Assembly: GCF_027923555.1 (NCBI RefSeq) | Contig: NZ_AP025523.1 | Span: 1,054,001-1,118,000 of the forward strand | From: Vulcanimicrobium alpinum | GTDB taxonomy: Bacteria > Vulcanimicrobiota > Vulcanimicrobiia > Vulcanimicrobiales > Vulcanimicrobiaceae | Length of the DNA: 64,000 nt | Direction of reading: 5' to 3' | In this document: positions 1 to 8,902 of the stretch, in pieces | How the letters are laid out: each line of letters begins with the position of its first letter | Numbering within the stretch: position 1 is the stretch's first letter | The notes under the pieces: model-generated | Seen by the model: only the letters and a program-made list of their open reading frames with translations | Told to the model about the DNA's origin: nothing | Database searches by the model: none | Translations under genes and position numbers: made by a program

Positions 1-1548
1 GAACCCGCGCGGCACAACTCCACGACCGTCCCGCACACGCTGCGCATCGGCGACACGCTCGACTTCGACAGCCTCAACCCTCACCTGGCGACCGCGCTCA
101 CGCTCGGCTACCTCTCGCAGCTCACGATGGCGTACCTGGTGCGCTACGGGCACGACAACAAGCCGATCCCGGAGCTGGCGACGAGCGTCCCGACGCAGGC
201 GAACGGCGGGATCAGCCGCGACGGCAAGACGATCACCTGGCACCTGCGGCGCGGGGTGAAGTGGTCGGACGGCGTGCCGTTCGACGCCGACGACGTTGTC
301 TTCTCGACGAGCGTCGTGAACAATCCGGCCAACAACGAAGTCGGCCGCGACGGCTGGGATCAGATCGTGAAGGTCGACGAGCCCGATAAGTACACCGTCG
401 TCTACCATCTGAATAGGCCCTACGCCAGCTATCTTCCGACGTTCTTCGGCTCCGCCGGAGCCAACCCGTGCATCCTGCCGAAGCACCTGCTGAGCAATCT
501 TCCGAACATCAACACCGCGCCGTACAACAGCAAACCGGTCGGAATCGGACCGTTCCGCTATGCGGAGTGGGTGCGCGGCGATCACGTCACGCTCGAGCGG
601 AACCCGTTCTACTGGCGCGGTCAGCCCAAGCTCGAGAAGGTGATCTTCAAGATCATCCCCGACCGCAACACGCTGCAGACGCAGCTGCAGACCGGCGAGG
701 TCGACCTATGGGCATTCGTCCCGTCGGCGTACGTGGAGCGCGTCACGGCCTTCCCGAACGTCGCCCACACGCGCGCACCCGGCTTTCTCTACGTCCACGT
801 CGACTTCAACACGTCGCACGCGGTGCTGAGAGATCTCGCGGTGCGCGAGGCGCTGAGGTACGCGACCGATCGCAAACTCCTGCGCGACAAGCAGAACCAC
901 GGCGTCGGCATCCTCCAGGAGAGCCCGCTCACGCCGGTGAGCCCGCTCTACTCGCCGATCCCCGAAGTTCCGCACGACGTCGCCAAGGCGAACGCGCTGC
1001 TCGACCGCGCCGGCTGGAAACGCGGCCCGGACGGGATCCGCGCCAAAAACGGGACGCGGCTGGAACTCGACTACGGTTCGGTCGCCGGGAGTCAGGACAT
1101 CGATGCGCGGATCGAACTGCTGCGTTCGATGTGGTCTCAGATCGGCGTCGCGCTCAACGTGAAGCACTACGCATCGCCGCAATTCTTCCAGGTGACCGGC
1201 GGGATTCTCTACGGCGGAAAGTGGGACGTGACGTCGTTCTCGTGGCAAGTGACGCCCGACTCCGACCTCAATCCGCAGAACGCGTGCGGCACGATCCCGC
1301 CGAAGGGTCAGAACGTGACCCGGCTCTGCGATCGGCAGCTGGACGCATCGCTGACGGCGCTGAAGGAGACCTACGACGAGAAGCAGCGCAAGGCGCTCGT
1401 CGCCAGGATCACGCGACGCGTCAGCGAGCTCGTGCCGTACTTCGTGCTGTGGATCTTCGAAGACGTGCACGTCTTCAACCGCGATCTCGCCGGCTTCCAC
1501 CCCAACGCCACCACGCCGTTCGACGACTTCATGAACGTCGACATCTAG
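1..1548 (+). CDS. Peptide/oligopeptide ABC transporter substrate-binding protein (family 5), 5' end outside the window
   Basis: The reading frame is open from base 1, so the true start and any signal peptide lie to the left. 515 residues are visible. The region around bases 220-310 encodes the family 5 signature (ITWHLRRGVKWSDG followed by FDADDVVFS). Later segments, including a domain-II region ending in IFEDVHVFNRDLAGF, match the DppA/OppA fold. Family members bind peptides, nickel or opines outside the membrane and deliver them to an ABC permease. No permease or ATPase gene follows; the next gene is on the other strand. The substrate cannot be read from the sequence. The ATG at 127 is internal, because clear family sequence precedes it. 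Confidence 0.9.
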   Translation, partial: EPARHNSTTVPHTLRIGDTLDFDSLNPHLATALTLGYLSQLTMAYLVRYGHDNKPIPELATSVPTQANGGISRDGKTITWHLRRGVKWSDGVPFDADDVVFSTSVVNNPANNEVGRDGWDQIVKVDEPDKYTVVYHLNRPYASYLPTFFGSAGANPCILPKHLLSNLPNINTAPYNSKPVGIGPFRYAEWVRGDHVTLERNPFYWRGQPKLEKVIFKIIPDRNTLQTQLQTGEVDLWAFVPSAYVERVTAFPNVAHTRAPGFLYVHVDFNTSHAVLRDLAVREALRYATDRKLLRDKQNHGVGILQESPLTPVSPLYSPIPEVPHDVAKANALLDRAGWKRGPDGIRAKNGTRLELDYGSVAGSQDIDARIELLRSMWSQIGVALNVKHYASPQFFQVTGGILYGGKWDVTSFSWQVTPDSDLNPQNACGTIPPKGQNVTRLCDRQLDASLTALKETYDEKQRKALVARITRRVSELVPYFVLWIFEDVHVFNRDLAGFHPNATTPFDDFMNVDI

Positions 1549-2990
1549 GCGCCGCGGCGCGCGCGTCGGCTGCGCGCGTCTAGGACGATTGCGAGGCCGA
1601 GTACGATGCAGCCCGCCAGGGGCAGCGCACGCAGCGCTCCCCAGGCGGGCTGCGCGGTGTCGAGGCCGGCGGCGTGCTGCTCCGCTTCCCACACCGCGCT
1701 CGCGTCGGCGCCGGCCGGCGCGCGAAAGCCCGCGGGGAGCGCATCCGGCCACGTCGGCGCCGGCGCGGCGATCGCGAGCGGGAGCGCGGCGGCGAGCGCG
1801 ATCGCGAACGCCGCGAGCGGAGCGGCGTCCGCGCGCTCGCAGCGCGCGCCGATGCCGAGCGCCGCGAACGCGCACGCGACGGCGAGGCCTTGCGCGAAGA
1901 TCTGCAGGTGCGCGGGCTCGCGCTGCGCGAGCCCGAACCAGTCGACGACCACGAGAGCGGCGGCGATCCCCGCGAGCGCGCGGGCGCGGCCGGTGCTGCG
2001 TACCGCGAGGACGAGCAGCGGGATCGTCTCAACGACGAAGTCGTGTTCGTGAAAGAACGGGATCGCCAGCGGAAGCGCGGCGATCCCCAGCAGCGTGCCG
2101 TCGAGCGGCGTCAGCTTCGCGAGCACGGTCGCGAACGCGACCGCTGCGAACGCGGCGAGCGCGCACGCGGTGCCGAGCGCCGTCGCGGCCGGTGCCGCGG
2201 CGCCGAGCGCCCACGCGACGGCGGCCGGCGTGTGCTGGATCGAGACGAAGCGCTCGGCGGCGCCGTGCGAAGCGAGCCGGCGCACGTACGCCGCGAACCC
2301 TTCGACCCCGCCGCCCGCCCACAGCGTCAGCAACGCGAACGCCGCGAACCCCGCTCCCGCGGCGGCGAGCGCCGCTCGATCGCGCATCCGCGCGATCAGC
2401 GCCAGCGCGAGATTCGGCTGCATCCCGGCGAGCAGCACGCCCGCCGCCGCCGCGACGGGCCGCATCCGTTCCAGCGCGCACAGTGCGAGCGCGATTCCGG
2501 CGGCGGCCGGCAAGGCAGCTTGACCCAGCGCGATGTCGCTCGTCGCGGGTCCGCCGATCAGCGCGAACGCGAACGCCGCGAGCAGCGTACGCACGCGCGT
2601 CGCTCCGGCCACCGCGAGCATCGCGAGGACCAGCGCGCCGACCGTCGCCGCGACGATCCCGCTCCAGATGCGCACCGCGACCGGATGCGGCAGACGCGCG
2701 AGCGCGCCGAACAGCGGGAGCGCGGCCGCGGGCCCCACGTACGGGAGAAGCTCGTCGCGCGAGGAATCGACGCCGACGATCGTGCGCTCGACGCGCGACA
2801 CGCCGCGGCCGTAGGGATCGCCGCCGGCGTTCCACGTCGCCCCGGCGGCTTCGTACGCCTCGAAGTCGCGGGCATAGGGCCCGGAGGTCGGCGGCGGGCG
2901 GAACAGCGTGAACGCGAGCAGGATCGCGATCAGCGCGCCCGCGAGCGCGAGACTACGTCGCAGGGGGGACGTGCTGCGTCGCGGCCGCAC
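1545..2990 (-). CDS. Polytopic membrane protein, GT87/DUF2029-like glycosyltransferase
   Basis: 481 residues with about ten hydrophobic segments, starting with an N-terminal one near residues 13-30. The extracytoplasmic loop contains DFEAYEAAGATWNAGGDPYG, typical of GT87/DUF2029 polyprenyl-phosphate-mannose-dependent glycosyltransferases, in which acidic residues after the first helix are catalytic. The likely role is transfer of a sugar from a lipid carrier to a cell-envelope glycan. The start lies 38 bases inside the upstream M50 protease gene, and no other start codon precedes the first helix, so the overlap seems real. Its stop overlaps the end of the convergent binding-protein gene by 4 bases. 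The family call rests on motif and topology only. Confidence 0.65.
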   Translation of the reverse strand: MRPRRSTSPLRRSLALAGALIAILLAFTLFRPPPTSGPYARDFEAYEAAGATWNAGGDPYGRGVSRVERTIVGVDSSRDELLPYVGPAAALPLFGALARLPHPVAVRIWSGIVAATVGALVLAMLAVAGATRVRTLLAAFAFALIGGPATSDIALGQAALPAAAGIALALCALERMRPVAAAAGVLLAGMQPNLALALIARMRDRAALAAAGAGFAAFALLTLWAGGGVEGFAAYVRRLASHGAAERFVSIQHTPAAVAWALGAAAPAATALGTACALAAFAAVAFATVLAKLTPLDGTLLGIAALPLAIPFFHEHDFVVETIPLLVLAVRSTGRARALAGIAAALVVVDWFGLAQREPAHLQIFAQGLAVACAFAALGIGARCERADAAPLAAFAIALAAALPLAIAAPAPTWPDALPAGFRAPAGADASAVWEAEQHAAGLDTAQPAWGALRALPLAGCIVLGLAIVLDARSRRARRGA

Positions 2991-3825
2991 CCGCCGCGCA
3001 GATCGCGAGCAGACCGAAGTAGGAGATCGCGAGGATCGCGCGCTGTGCGCACGACCCGATCCGCTCGCGCGGATCGATCCGGCCGCGAAACGCCGCGATC
3101 GCGCGCGGCAGCGAACTGAAGAGGACGAATCCGAGGATCAGCACGGTGAACGCCGACGGAATGTGACCCAGACGCACGACGTCGTAGCCGAGCCACGCGA
3201 CGATCAGCACCGCGCCGAGCAGCCACAAGCGGCCGTCGATCGCCCCGGCGATGCGGCCGCCGTCGAGCGGGTAGGCCGGGATCAAGTTGAACAGGTTGAT
3301 GAAGAAGCCGACGTACGCGGCGGCGATCCAGAAATTGTGGTCGAGCGAGACGGCCGGCTGCGTCGCCGCACCGTACGCCCAGCAAATCGTCGACGCCGCG
3401 ACGCCGAAGACCGGGCCCATGATCGCGCCGATCGCGTTGCGCGCAGGATCGGTGCTCATCGGCGTGCTCACGAACGCGCCGAGGCCCGGGATGAACATCG
3501 GCAGCGAGACCGGCATCCCGAAGTTGCGGAACGTGACATAGTGTCCCATTTCGTGCACGAAGATCAGCGCGACGAAGACGATCGCGAACTTCCAGCCGAA
3601 CAGGAGCGCGTAAAACCAAAGCGACACAAACACCGAGCCGAAACTCAGCAGCAGTTTCGGCGCGAGGATGAGCCACTTGAACGCGAACAGCGCGCTGAGC
3701 AGCGCTTTGAACTTGACCGCTAGAAGGCCCAGCGCGACGAGCGCACCGCCCAGTGCGCCGCCGCGCTTCTTGGGCTGCGGGGGGGACGGCGCGAGCGGCC
3801 GGTACGGGTCGTCGTCGGGATGCAT
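2953..3825 (-). CDS. Site-2 protease family (M50) intramembrane zinc metalloprotease
   Basis: 290 residues. The zinc motif HEMGH is at residues 91-95 within a membrane segment, and the second M50 motif, NLIPAYPLDGGR, lies near residues 195-210; its Asp is the third zinc ligand. The N-terminus is a cytosolic Pro/Lys-rich stretch of about 25 residues with no PDZ domain. This resembles SpoIVFB/YdiL-type small S2P enzymes more than RseP. Such enzymes cut membrane-spanning substrates such as anti-sigma factors. The start codon abuts that of the divergent amidase gene inside the palindrome ATGCAT (3820-3825), so each gene's control signals must lie within the other. A GT87-like gene follows with a 38-base overlap. 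Confidence 0.85.
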   Translation of the reverse strand: MHPDDDPYRPLAPSPPQPKKRGGALGGALVALGLLAVKFKALLSALFAFKWLILAPKLLLSFGSVFVSLWFYALLFGWKFAIVFVALIFVHEMGHYVTFRNFGMPVSLPMFIPGLGAFVSTPMSTDPARNAIGAIMGPVFGVAASTICWAYGAATQPAVSLDHNFWIAAAYVGFFINLFNLIPAYPLDGGRIAGAIDGRLWLLGAVLIVAWLGYDVVRLGHIPSAFTVLILGFVLFSSLPRAIAAFRGRIDPRERIGSCAQRAILAISYFGLLAICAAGAAATQHVPPAT

Positions 3826-4392
3826 CGACCGGTGATTCTCGATCCACCCCGCCCGCTCCGCGAATGGCGACCAAACTTGCCGCCGGGCGACCTACGCGCG
3901 ATCTCTCTGCACTGGACCGCGTACGACTACGAGCGATTCTTCCCGGCGTACCACTTTTGTCTCACCGGCGCACGCGACGTGATCGTGCACCACACGCACG
4001 ACCTGCGCGAGAACATGCGCGACGTGCGGATCGACGCCGGTGCGCCGTACGCGGCGCACACCCGAGGACGCAACTCGTGGTCGATCGGGATCTCGATCGC
4101 CGCGATGCAGGACGCGACCCCGGCCGATTTCGGCGCGTATCCGATCACGCAGGCACAGCGCGAGGCGATGTGCGTTGTGGCAGCGGCGCTGGCGCGCTTC
4201 TACCGGATCGTTCCCGAGGCGGTGCGCACGCACGCCGAAGCAGCGCTCGACGACGGCTACTTCGGCGCCGGGAGCGACGACCTGCGCTGGGACATCGCGC
4301 GCTTCGCGCCGTCGCCCGAACCGCTTGTCCCGGCCGAAGCGATTGCTTGCGGCGCGTGGTTTCGCGAGCGCGTGCGCGCGCTGCTCGGGTGA
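3820..4392 (+). CDS. N-acetylmuramoyl-L-alanine amidase domain protein (amidase_2/PGRP type)
   Basis: 190 residues. The sequence LHWTAYDYERFFPAYHF near residues 30-46 carries the first zinc-ligand His (H31), and RTHAEA near 137-142 the second (H138). An acidic DDLRWD segment follows, where a third ligand would be expected. RNSWSIGISI near 84-93 matches the amidase_2 core strand. The expected activity is cleavage of the amide bond between MurNAc and L-Ala in peptidoglycan. No signal peptide is visible, so it may act on imported muropeptides or leave by another route. An in-frame GTG at 3832 is an alternative start. The stop overlaps the GTG start of the next gene by four bases (GTGA), suggesting translational coupling. 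Confidence 0.75.
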   Translation: MHRPVILDPPRPLREWRPNLPPGDLRAISLHWTAYDYERFFPAYHFCLTGARDVIVHHTHDLRENMRDVRIDAGAPYAAHTRGRNSWSIGISIAAMQDATPADFGAYPITQAQREAMCVVAAALARFYRIVPEAVRTHAEAALDDGYFGAGSDDLRWDIARFAPSPEPLVPAEAIACGAWFRERVRALLG

Positions 4393-5363
4393 CGGAGGCC
4401 GACGCGCTGGCGATTGCCGCGGCGTTCGGGGTCGACGTTACGGGTGCGCGTGCAGCGGCGTTGGACGGCGGTTACTCCAACGAAAGCGTGCGCGTCGACG
4501 CCGCCGGCGGGCGCTACGTCGTGCGACGCTACGGGCGCCTGCACGTCACGCGCGCTGCGATCGTCTTCGAGCACGCGATCGTCGCGCATGCGGCGGCGCG
4601 GATGCGGGAAGTGGTCGCGCCGCTGCGCGCGTCGGAGGGGACGACGATCGCGGCGGCGCCGGACGGCGGGCTCGCGGCGGTCTTCCCGTACGTCGACGGC
4701 GCGACCGGCCGGCGCGATCTCGCGACGGCATCCGCCGCGGCCGCGCTGCTGGCGCGATTTCACCGGGCGATGCGCGACGTCCACGTCGCGTCCGGCATGC
4801 GCACCGCCCGATTTCTCGGGACGCTGCCGTGGCTGCGCGAGCGTTTTCAGCGCTTCGCGAACGATCCGCGCACCGGCCGGAAGCTCGACTGGGCGGCGGT
4901 CATCACCGCGGTCGCCGGCGCGACCGTCCGCATCGCGCCGGTCGCGGCCGAACTGCCGACGGTCGTCGTCCACGGCGATCCGAACCCCGGGAACGTCGTG
5001 AGCGTCGAAGAGGGCGACGTGCGCGCGCTCATCGACTTCGACTTCGCTCACGAGACCGAGCGGGTCTACGATCTGGGGACGCTGCTCGACGAGTTCGGCC
5101 GCGACGGCGAGGATACACCGCTGCGGCCGGAGCGCATCGCTCCGCTCGTCGCGGCGTACGAGGCCGAACTCCCGCTGAGCACCGTTGAGCGGAGCGCGCT
5201 GCCGGACGCGATGCTCCGGCGCGCGGCGATGCTGGTATGGTACGTCGCGACGCGGCACGGCGAGCGCGTCCCCGGCGATATCGGCGGCGCGCCGCGCTAC
5301 GCGGCGCGCGTCCAGGAAATCGCGGCGCGTGCGCCGGCGATTCGGGAGGCGTTGCGTGGCTAG
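4389..5363 (+). CDS. Phosphotransferase of the APH/choline-kinase-like superfamily
   Basis: 324 residues from a GTG that overlaps the amidase stop. Kinase-fold signatures are clear: the N-lobe contains GGYSNESVRVD and YVVRRYG, the catalytic loop is VVHGDPNPGN (HGDxxxxN), and the metal-binding segment is LIDFDFA. This is the homoserine kinase type II/aminoglycoside phosphotransferase fold that transfers the ATP gamma-phosphate to a hydroxyl on a small molecule. The substrate is not deducible; the genome location next to an amidase hints at recycling of cell-wall sugars (compare AmgK), but that is only an inference. The longer open frame upstream of 4389 runs through the amidase gene and is a shadow. 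Confidence 0.75.
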   Translation: MTEADALAIAAAFGVDVTGARAAALDGGYSNESVRVDAAGGRYVVRRYGRLHVTRAAIVFEHAIVAHAAARMREVVAPLRASEGTTIAAAPDGGLAAVFPYVDGATGRRDLATASAAAALLARFHRAMRDVHVASGMRTARFLGTLPWLRERFQRFANDPRTGRKLDWAAVITAVAGATVRIAPVAAELPTVVVHGDPNPGNVVSVEEGDVRALIDFDFAHETERVYDLGTLLDEFGRDGEDTPLRPERIAPLVAAYEAELPLSTVERSALPDAMLRRAAMLVWYVATRHGERVPGDIGGAPRYAARVQEIAARAPAIREALRG

Positions 5364-5469
5364 CGTCGTGCGTGCGCTGCTGTGGTGCGCGCTCGCCGCA
5401 GCGATTCTTACCGTGGTCGTGATGACGTGGCATCCCTGGCTGACGCCCTGGACCGGGATCAAACACTAG
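5356..5469 (+). CDS. Small single-helix membrane peptide, hypothetical
   Basis: A 37-residue reading frame starts at a GTG that overlaps the end of the phosphotransferase gene by eight bases. It has one hydrophobic helix (about residues 4-22) followed by a Trp/Pro-rich tail (HPWLTPWTG). Position and composition are compatible with a co-translated small membrane protein. No homology is recognised, and a chance frame in GC-rich DNA cannot be excluded. Confidence 0.35.
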   Translation: MASVVRALLWCALAAAILTVVVMTWHPWLTPWTGIKH

Positions 5470-5488
5470 ACGTCGAACGTCGTGCGGT

Positions 5489-6829
5489 GTGAGCGTGCAA
5501 CGGATCGTGATCTTGGGGGGCGGGTTCGCCGGCGTCGCGGTCGCGCAGCGGTTGGAAAAAAAACTCCGCCGCGACGAGGCGGAGATCGCAATCGTCAGCC
5601 GCGACAACTTCACCCTGTTCACCCCGATGCTCCCCGAGGTGAGCTCCGGCGGGATCGAGACACGGCACGTCGTGACGCCGGTGCGCGCGCAACTGCGGCG
5701 CTCGACCTTCGTGCTCGGTGAGATTTCGCGCATCGACCTCGACGCGCGTGAGGTCGCGGCTTGCCATCCGATCACCGGCGACATGACGACGCTCCCCTAC
5801 GACACGCTCGTCCTCGCTCTGGGAAGCGTGACCTCGACGTTCGGGATCCCCGGCGTCACCGAGCACACGCTGCCGCTCAAAACGATCGAAGACGCCGAGA
5901 CGCTGCGCAACCGGATCATCGCGGCGCTCGAGCAAGCCGTCGTCACCGCGCCGGGCCCGGAGCGCGACCGCCTGCTGACGTTCGTCGTCGTCGGCGGCGG
6001 CTACACCGGCTGCGAAGCCGCCGGCGAACTCGTCGATCTGTTCCACTCGATCGTCCCGTTCTACCGGCCGCTGCGGCTCGCCGACGTGCGGATGGTGCTG
6101 ATCGAAGCCGGCAAGGCGCTGCTGCCCGATCTCCCCCCGCAGATGGGTGCCTACACGACGCGCAACCTCCGGCAGCGCAAGGTCGAGTTGATCCTCGGCG
6201 ACGGCGTCACGCACATCGACGAGCGCGGACTCGCCCTGCAGTCGGGGGCGTTCGTGTCGAGCGCGACGATGGTGTGGAGCGCCGGCGTGCGTCCGTCGCC
6301 TGTGCTCAAAGATCTCCCGGGCGTCATGCACGCCCGCAACGGCGGGATCGTCGTCCACGCCGACATGTCGGTGATCGGCCGCCCGGGCGTGTGGGCGATC
6401 GGCGACTGCGCGTGGATCCCCACCAAAGAGGATGCGCAGCAGAGCGATCGCAGCGCGTGGTATCCGGCGACCGCGCAGCATGCGATCCGCGAGGGCCCCG
6501 CGCTCGCCGACAACATCATCGCGACGATGCGCGGGACGCCGACGAAGCCGTTCCGCTATACCTCGCTCGGCACGATGGCGTCGCTGGGCGCGCGGCGCGG
6601 CGTCGCGGCGCTTCCGGGCGGCTACGTCCTCACCGGATTCCTCGCGTGGTTCCTGTGGCGGTCGTATTACCTCGCGCGGTTGCCGGGGCTCGACCGGCGC
6701 CTGCGCGTGACGGTCGACTGGACGCTGGGCTTGATCTTTCCGCGCGACATCGCCGAGATGCGCCTCTACACCGAGCGCGGACACCAGGCGGCGCGCGACG
6801 TGCAGGCGCAGAGCAAACCGGTGACGTGA
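5489..6829 (+). CDS. ndh: Type II NADH:quinone oxidoreductase (NDH-2-like FAD enzyme)
   Basis: 446 residues from a GTG start. The N-terminal FAD-binding motif (ILGGGFAGVAVAQ) is at residues 7-19 and the NADH-binding Rossmann motif (VVVGGGYTGCEAAGEL) near 165-180. The second FAD motif (VWAIGDCAWIP) lies near 295. The C-terminus has the hydrophobic and amphipathic stretch that anchors NDH-2 enzymes to the inner face of the membrane (about residues 370-420, GYVLTGFLAWFLW). The enzyme oxidises NADH and reduces quinone without pumping protons. It forms a probable plus-strand unit with the genes just before it. Confidence 0.85.
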   Translation: MSVQRIVILGGGFAGVAVAQRLEKKLRRDEAEIAIVSRDNFTLFTPMLPEVSSGGIETRHVVTPVRAQLRRSTFVLGEISRIDLDAREVAACHPITGDMTTLPYDTLVLALGSVTSTFGIPGVTEHTLPLKTIEDAETLRNRIIAALEQAVVTAPGPERDRLLTFVVVGGGYTGCEAAGELVDLFHSIVPFYRPLRLADVRMVLIEAGKALLPDLPPQMGAYTTRNLRQRKVELILGDGVTHIDERGLALQSGAFVSSATMVWSAGVRPSPVLKDLPGVMHARNGGIVVHADMSVIGRPGVWAIGDCAWIPTKEDAQQSDRSAWYPATAQHAIREGPALADNIIATMRGTPTKPFRYTSLGTMASLGARRGVAALPGGYVLTGFLAWFLWRSYYLARLPGLDRRLRVTVDWTLGLIFPRDIAEMRLYTERGHQAARDVQAQSKPVT

Positions 6830-6844
6830 TCGCCGCGCGGCGCC

Positions 6845-7855
6845 TCAGTGCACCCAGGCGTCGTCGCTGCCGGCATAGGTGTTGCCGTAGAGCGTGTGTC
6901 CTTCGGGATACGGCTCGGCCTCGATCTCGTCGGTCGTGCGGTTGACGAGTTCGCTGATCTCGCGACGGATCGCTTTCACGGAATCGGCGTCGAGCACGCC
7001 CTGCTCGAGCAGAACGCGCTCGAACTTCGGCACCGGATCGTCGGACCGATGCTGCGCGACCTCGTCGCGCGTGCGGTAGGTACGATCGTCATCGTCGGTC
7101 GTGTGCGAGAGGAAGCGGTAGCAGTGCGCTTCGACCAGGACCGGTCCGTTGCCCGACGCCGCGTGCGCGCGCGCTTCGCGCACAGTGCGGTAGACGGCGA
7201 CCGGGTCGAAGCCGTCGCACTCGAGCGCGTGCATCGCGTAGCCCGGCGCGCGCGCCGCGACGGCGGGGACGCGCATCTGCTTGGAGATGTGTGTCGAGAT
7301 CGCCCACTGGTTGTTCTCGCAGACGAACACGACCGGCAACTCGTGGACCGACGCGAAGTTCATCGCTTCGTGCCACTCGCCTTGTGACGTCGCGCCCTCG
7401 CCGAATTGGCAGAACACGACACGATCGCCGTCGCCTCGCCGCTTGAGTGCCCACGCCGCGCCGACCGCATGCGTGCACTGCGCGGCGATGATCGACGAGA
7501 TCGACGCGATCCCGAGATCTTTTGCGGTGACGTGGTTGATGATCGAACGGCCGCCGCTACGGTCGCCGGCGCGGGCCAGCTGCGAGCGGAACAGGTCCGC
7601 GAGCGGAAAGCCGCAGGCGAGGATCAGCCCGGTGTTGCGATAGTAGGGATAGAGCAGATCGCGCCCGCTCTTGAACGCGAGCCCCGTCCCGGCCTGCACC
7701 GCTTCGTGCCCTTCGGAACCCATCGCGATCCCGATCTTGCCCTGACGGTTCAGCTGAAAGCCGCGCGTGTCGACCGCGCGCTGCGTCACCATGTTGCGGT
7801 AGAGCTTGAGCAACTGCTCGCGCGAAAGCGCTGCGGGCGCCGCCGTCGTGGTCAT
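6845..7855 (-). CDS. Thiamine-diphosphate-dependent 2-oxoacid dehydrogenase E1 component, alpha subunit
   Basis: 336 residues, the usual size for alpha subunits. The ThDP/Mg motif starts at G152-E-G and ends at N181-N182, with GATSQGEWHEAMNFA between. The phosphorylation-loop region (RYRFLSHTTDDDDRTYR equivalent) lies near residues 245-262. Similarity is closest to branched-chain or acetoin-type E1 alpha proteins. Family knowledge: alpha and beta E1 subunits form a heterotetramer that decarboxylates a 2-oxoacid and transfers the acyl group to an E2 lipoyl domain. No E1 beta or E2 gene occurs in this window, which is unusual; a lipoamide-dehydrogenase-like gene lies about 1 kb away on the opposite strand. 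Confidence 0.88.
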   Translation of the reverse strand: MTTTAAPAALSREQLLKLYRNMVTQRAVDTRGFQLNRQGKIGIAMGSEGHEAVQAGTGLAFKSGRDLLYPYYRNTGLILACGFPLADLFRSQLARAGDRSGGRSIINHVTAKDLGIASISSIIAAQCTHAVGAAWALKRRGDGDRVVFCQFGEGATSQGEWHEAMNFASVHELPVVFVCENNQWAISTHISKQMRVPAVAARAPGYAMHALECDGFDPVAVYRTVREARAHAASGNGPVLVEAHCYRFLSHTTDDDDRTYRTRDEVAQHRSDDPVPKFERVLLEQGVLDADSVKAIRREISELVNRTTDEIEAEPYPEGHTLYGNTYAGSDDAWVH

Positions 7856-8023
7856 CTCACCAGCGACCGTTCTGCGGGTGCATGCCCCTACCTACCGTTT
7901 GGACGGGGGACTGACACCCGATCTCGCAGAGAACGCGGAAATGCGCGTCGTCCCGGTCGCTCCCCCTCACGGGAGCGCAGCCGGCCGCCGGGATCAACCG
8001 GATCGCGTGGGACGGCAACGAAG

Positions 8024-8314
8024 ATGGCCCCGGTGCGCTGGAACGGAACGAGCCCGCAGAACGCGGGGCCGCTGACGGGATTCGAAGCCCTGCCCGGGCG
8101 GTACATCGCGCGCCCGCACGTGCCGCCGGGCGAGCAGGCCACGCTTGCGGCGTTGCGCGACGAACTGACCGCGGACGAACCGCGCGACGAGGACTCGGCC
8201 GCGAAGCCGGACCGCATCCGCGAGCGCATCCTCGGAATCATCGGACAGATCGAAGGCGCGCTCCGGCCGCCGTTCGCGCAGCCCCTCGACGCGCCACCGC
8301 GTTCGCGGCCGTGA
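8024..8314 (+). CDS. Hypothetical 96-residue protein upstream of a TetR gene
   Basis: A short soluble frame from an ATG at 8024, ending in a TGA that overlaps the GTG start of the TetR gene (GTGA). The C-terminal half is charged and probably helical (EQATLAALRDELTADEPRDED, then DRIRERILGIIGQIE). The first third is Pro/Gly-rich. I do not recognise the family. The overlap supports co-translation with the regulator, so it may be a small partner or leader protein. Confidence 0.45.
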   Translation: MAPVRWNGTSPQNAGPLTGFEALPGRYIARPHVPPGEQATLAALRDELTADEPRDEDSAAKPDRIRERILGIIGQIEGALRPPFAQPLDAPPRSRP

Positions 8315-8895
8315 CGGCCGAGCCGCGCAAGCCCTACGACATCGACTCGCTGACCGACGTCGCGCTGCGCGTCTTCGCGGAACGCGGCTACGACGGCGCG
8401 TCGATGGACGACGTGGCGCGCGCGGCGGGGATCACGAAGGCGTCGATCTACCATCACGTCAGCGGCAAAGAGGAGCTGCTCAGCCGCGGCCTCGGGCGCG
8501 CGCTCGACGCGCTCTTCGCCGTGCTCGACGAACCGGAGTCGCGCGAGGGCCGGGCCGTCGCGCGGCTTCGGCACATCGTCTACCGCGTCGCCGACGTTAC
8601 CCTGCGGATGCTCCCCGAACTCACGGTGCTGGTGCGCGTCCGCGGCTCCTCGAAGAGCGAACGCGAGGCAGTCGAACGGCGGCGCGCCTTCGACCGGATC
8701 GTCACCGAGCTGATCGCCGGAGCGCAGCGCGACGGCGACATCCGCGCCGACGTCGACCCGCGCTTAGCGGCGCGGCTGATCTTCGGGATGTCCAACTCGG
8801 TGGTAGAATGGTATCGCAGCGGACCGCTCGCCCGCGATGCGATCGCGCGCGCGATCGTCACGACGGCGTTCGAGGGTATCTGCACGCGGGTATGA
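8311..8895 (+). CDS. TetR/AcrR-family transcriptional regulator
   Basis: 194 residues from a GTG start. The N-terminal TetR helix-turn-helix is plain: ALRVFAERGYDGASMDDVARAAGITKASIYHHVSGKEELL, about residues 16-50. The C-terminal all-helical region is the ligand-binding and dimer domain. It starts in a GTGA overlap with the small gene before it and ends seven bases before a flavoprotein gene, so the three are probably one transcript. The imperfect inverted repeat CCGT-TTGG-ACGG near 7897-7908, ahead of the unit, could be its operator; this is an inference. Its ligand is unknown. Confidence 0.9.
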   Translation: MTAEPRKPYDIDSLTDVALRVFAERGYDGASMDDVARAAGITKASIYHHVSGKEELLSRGLGRALDALFAVLDEPESREGRAVARLRHIVYRVADVTLRMLPELTVLVRVRGSSKSEREAVERRRAFDRIVTELIAGAQRDGDIRADVDPRLAARLIFGMSNSVVEWYRSGPLARDAIARAIVTTAFEGICTRV

Positions 8896-8902
8896 GCCCG
8901 CC

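Noticed and set aside
1589-3119. Long plus-strand frames rich in Arg opposite the GT87-like gene
   Set aside because: They are typical antisense shadows of GC-rich genes: extreme Arg/Ala content, no domain pattern, and a well-supported membrane protein on the other strand.
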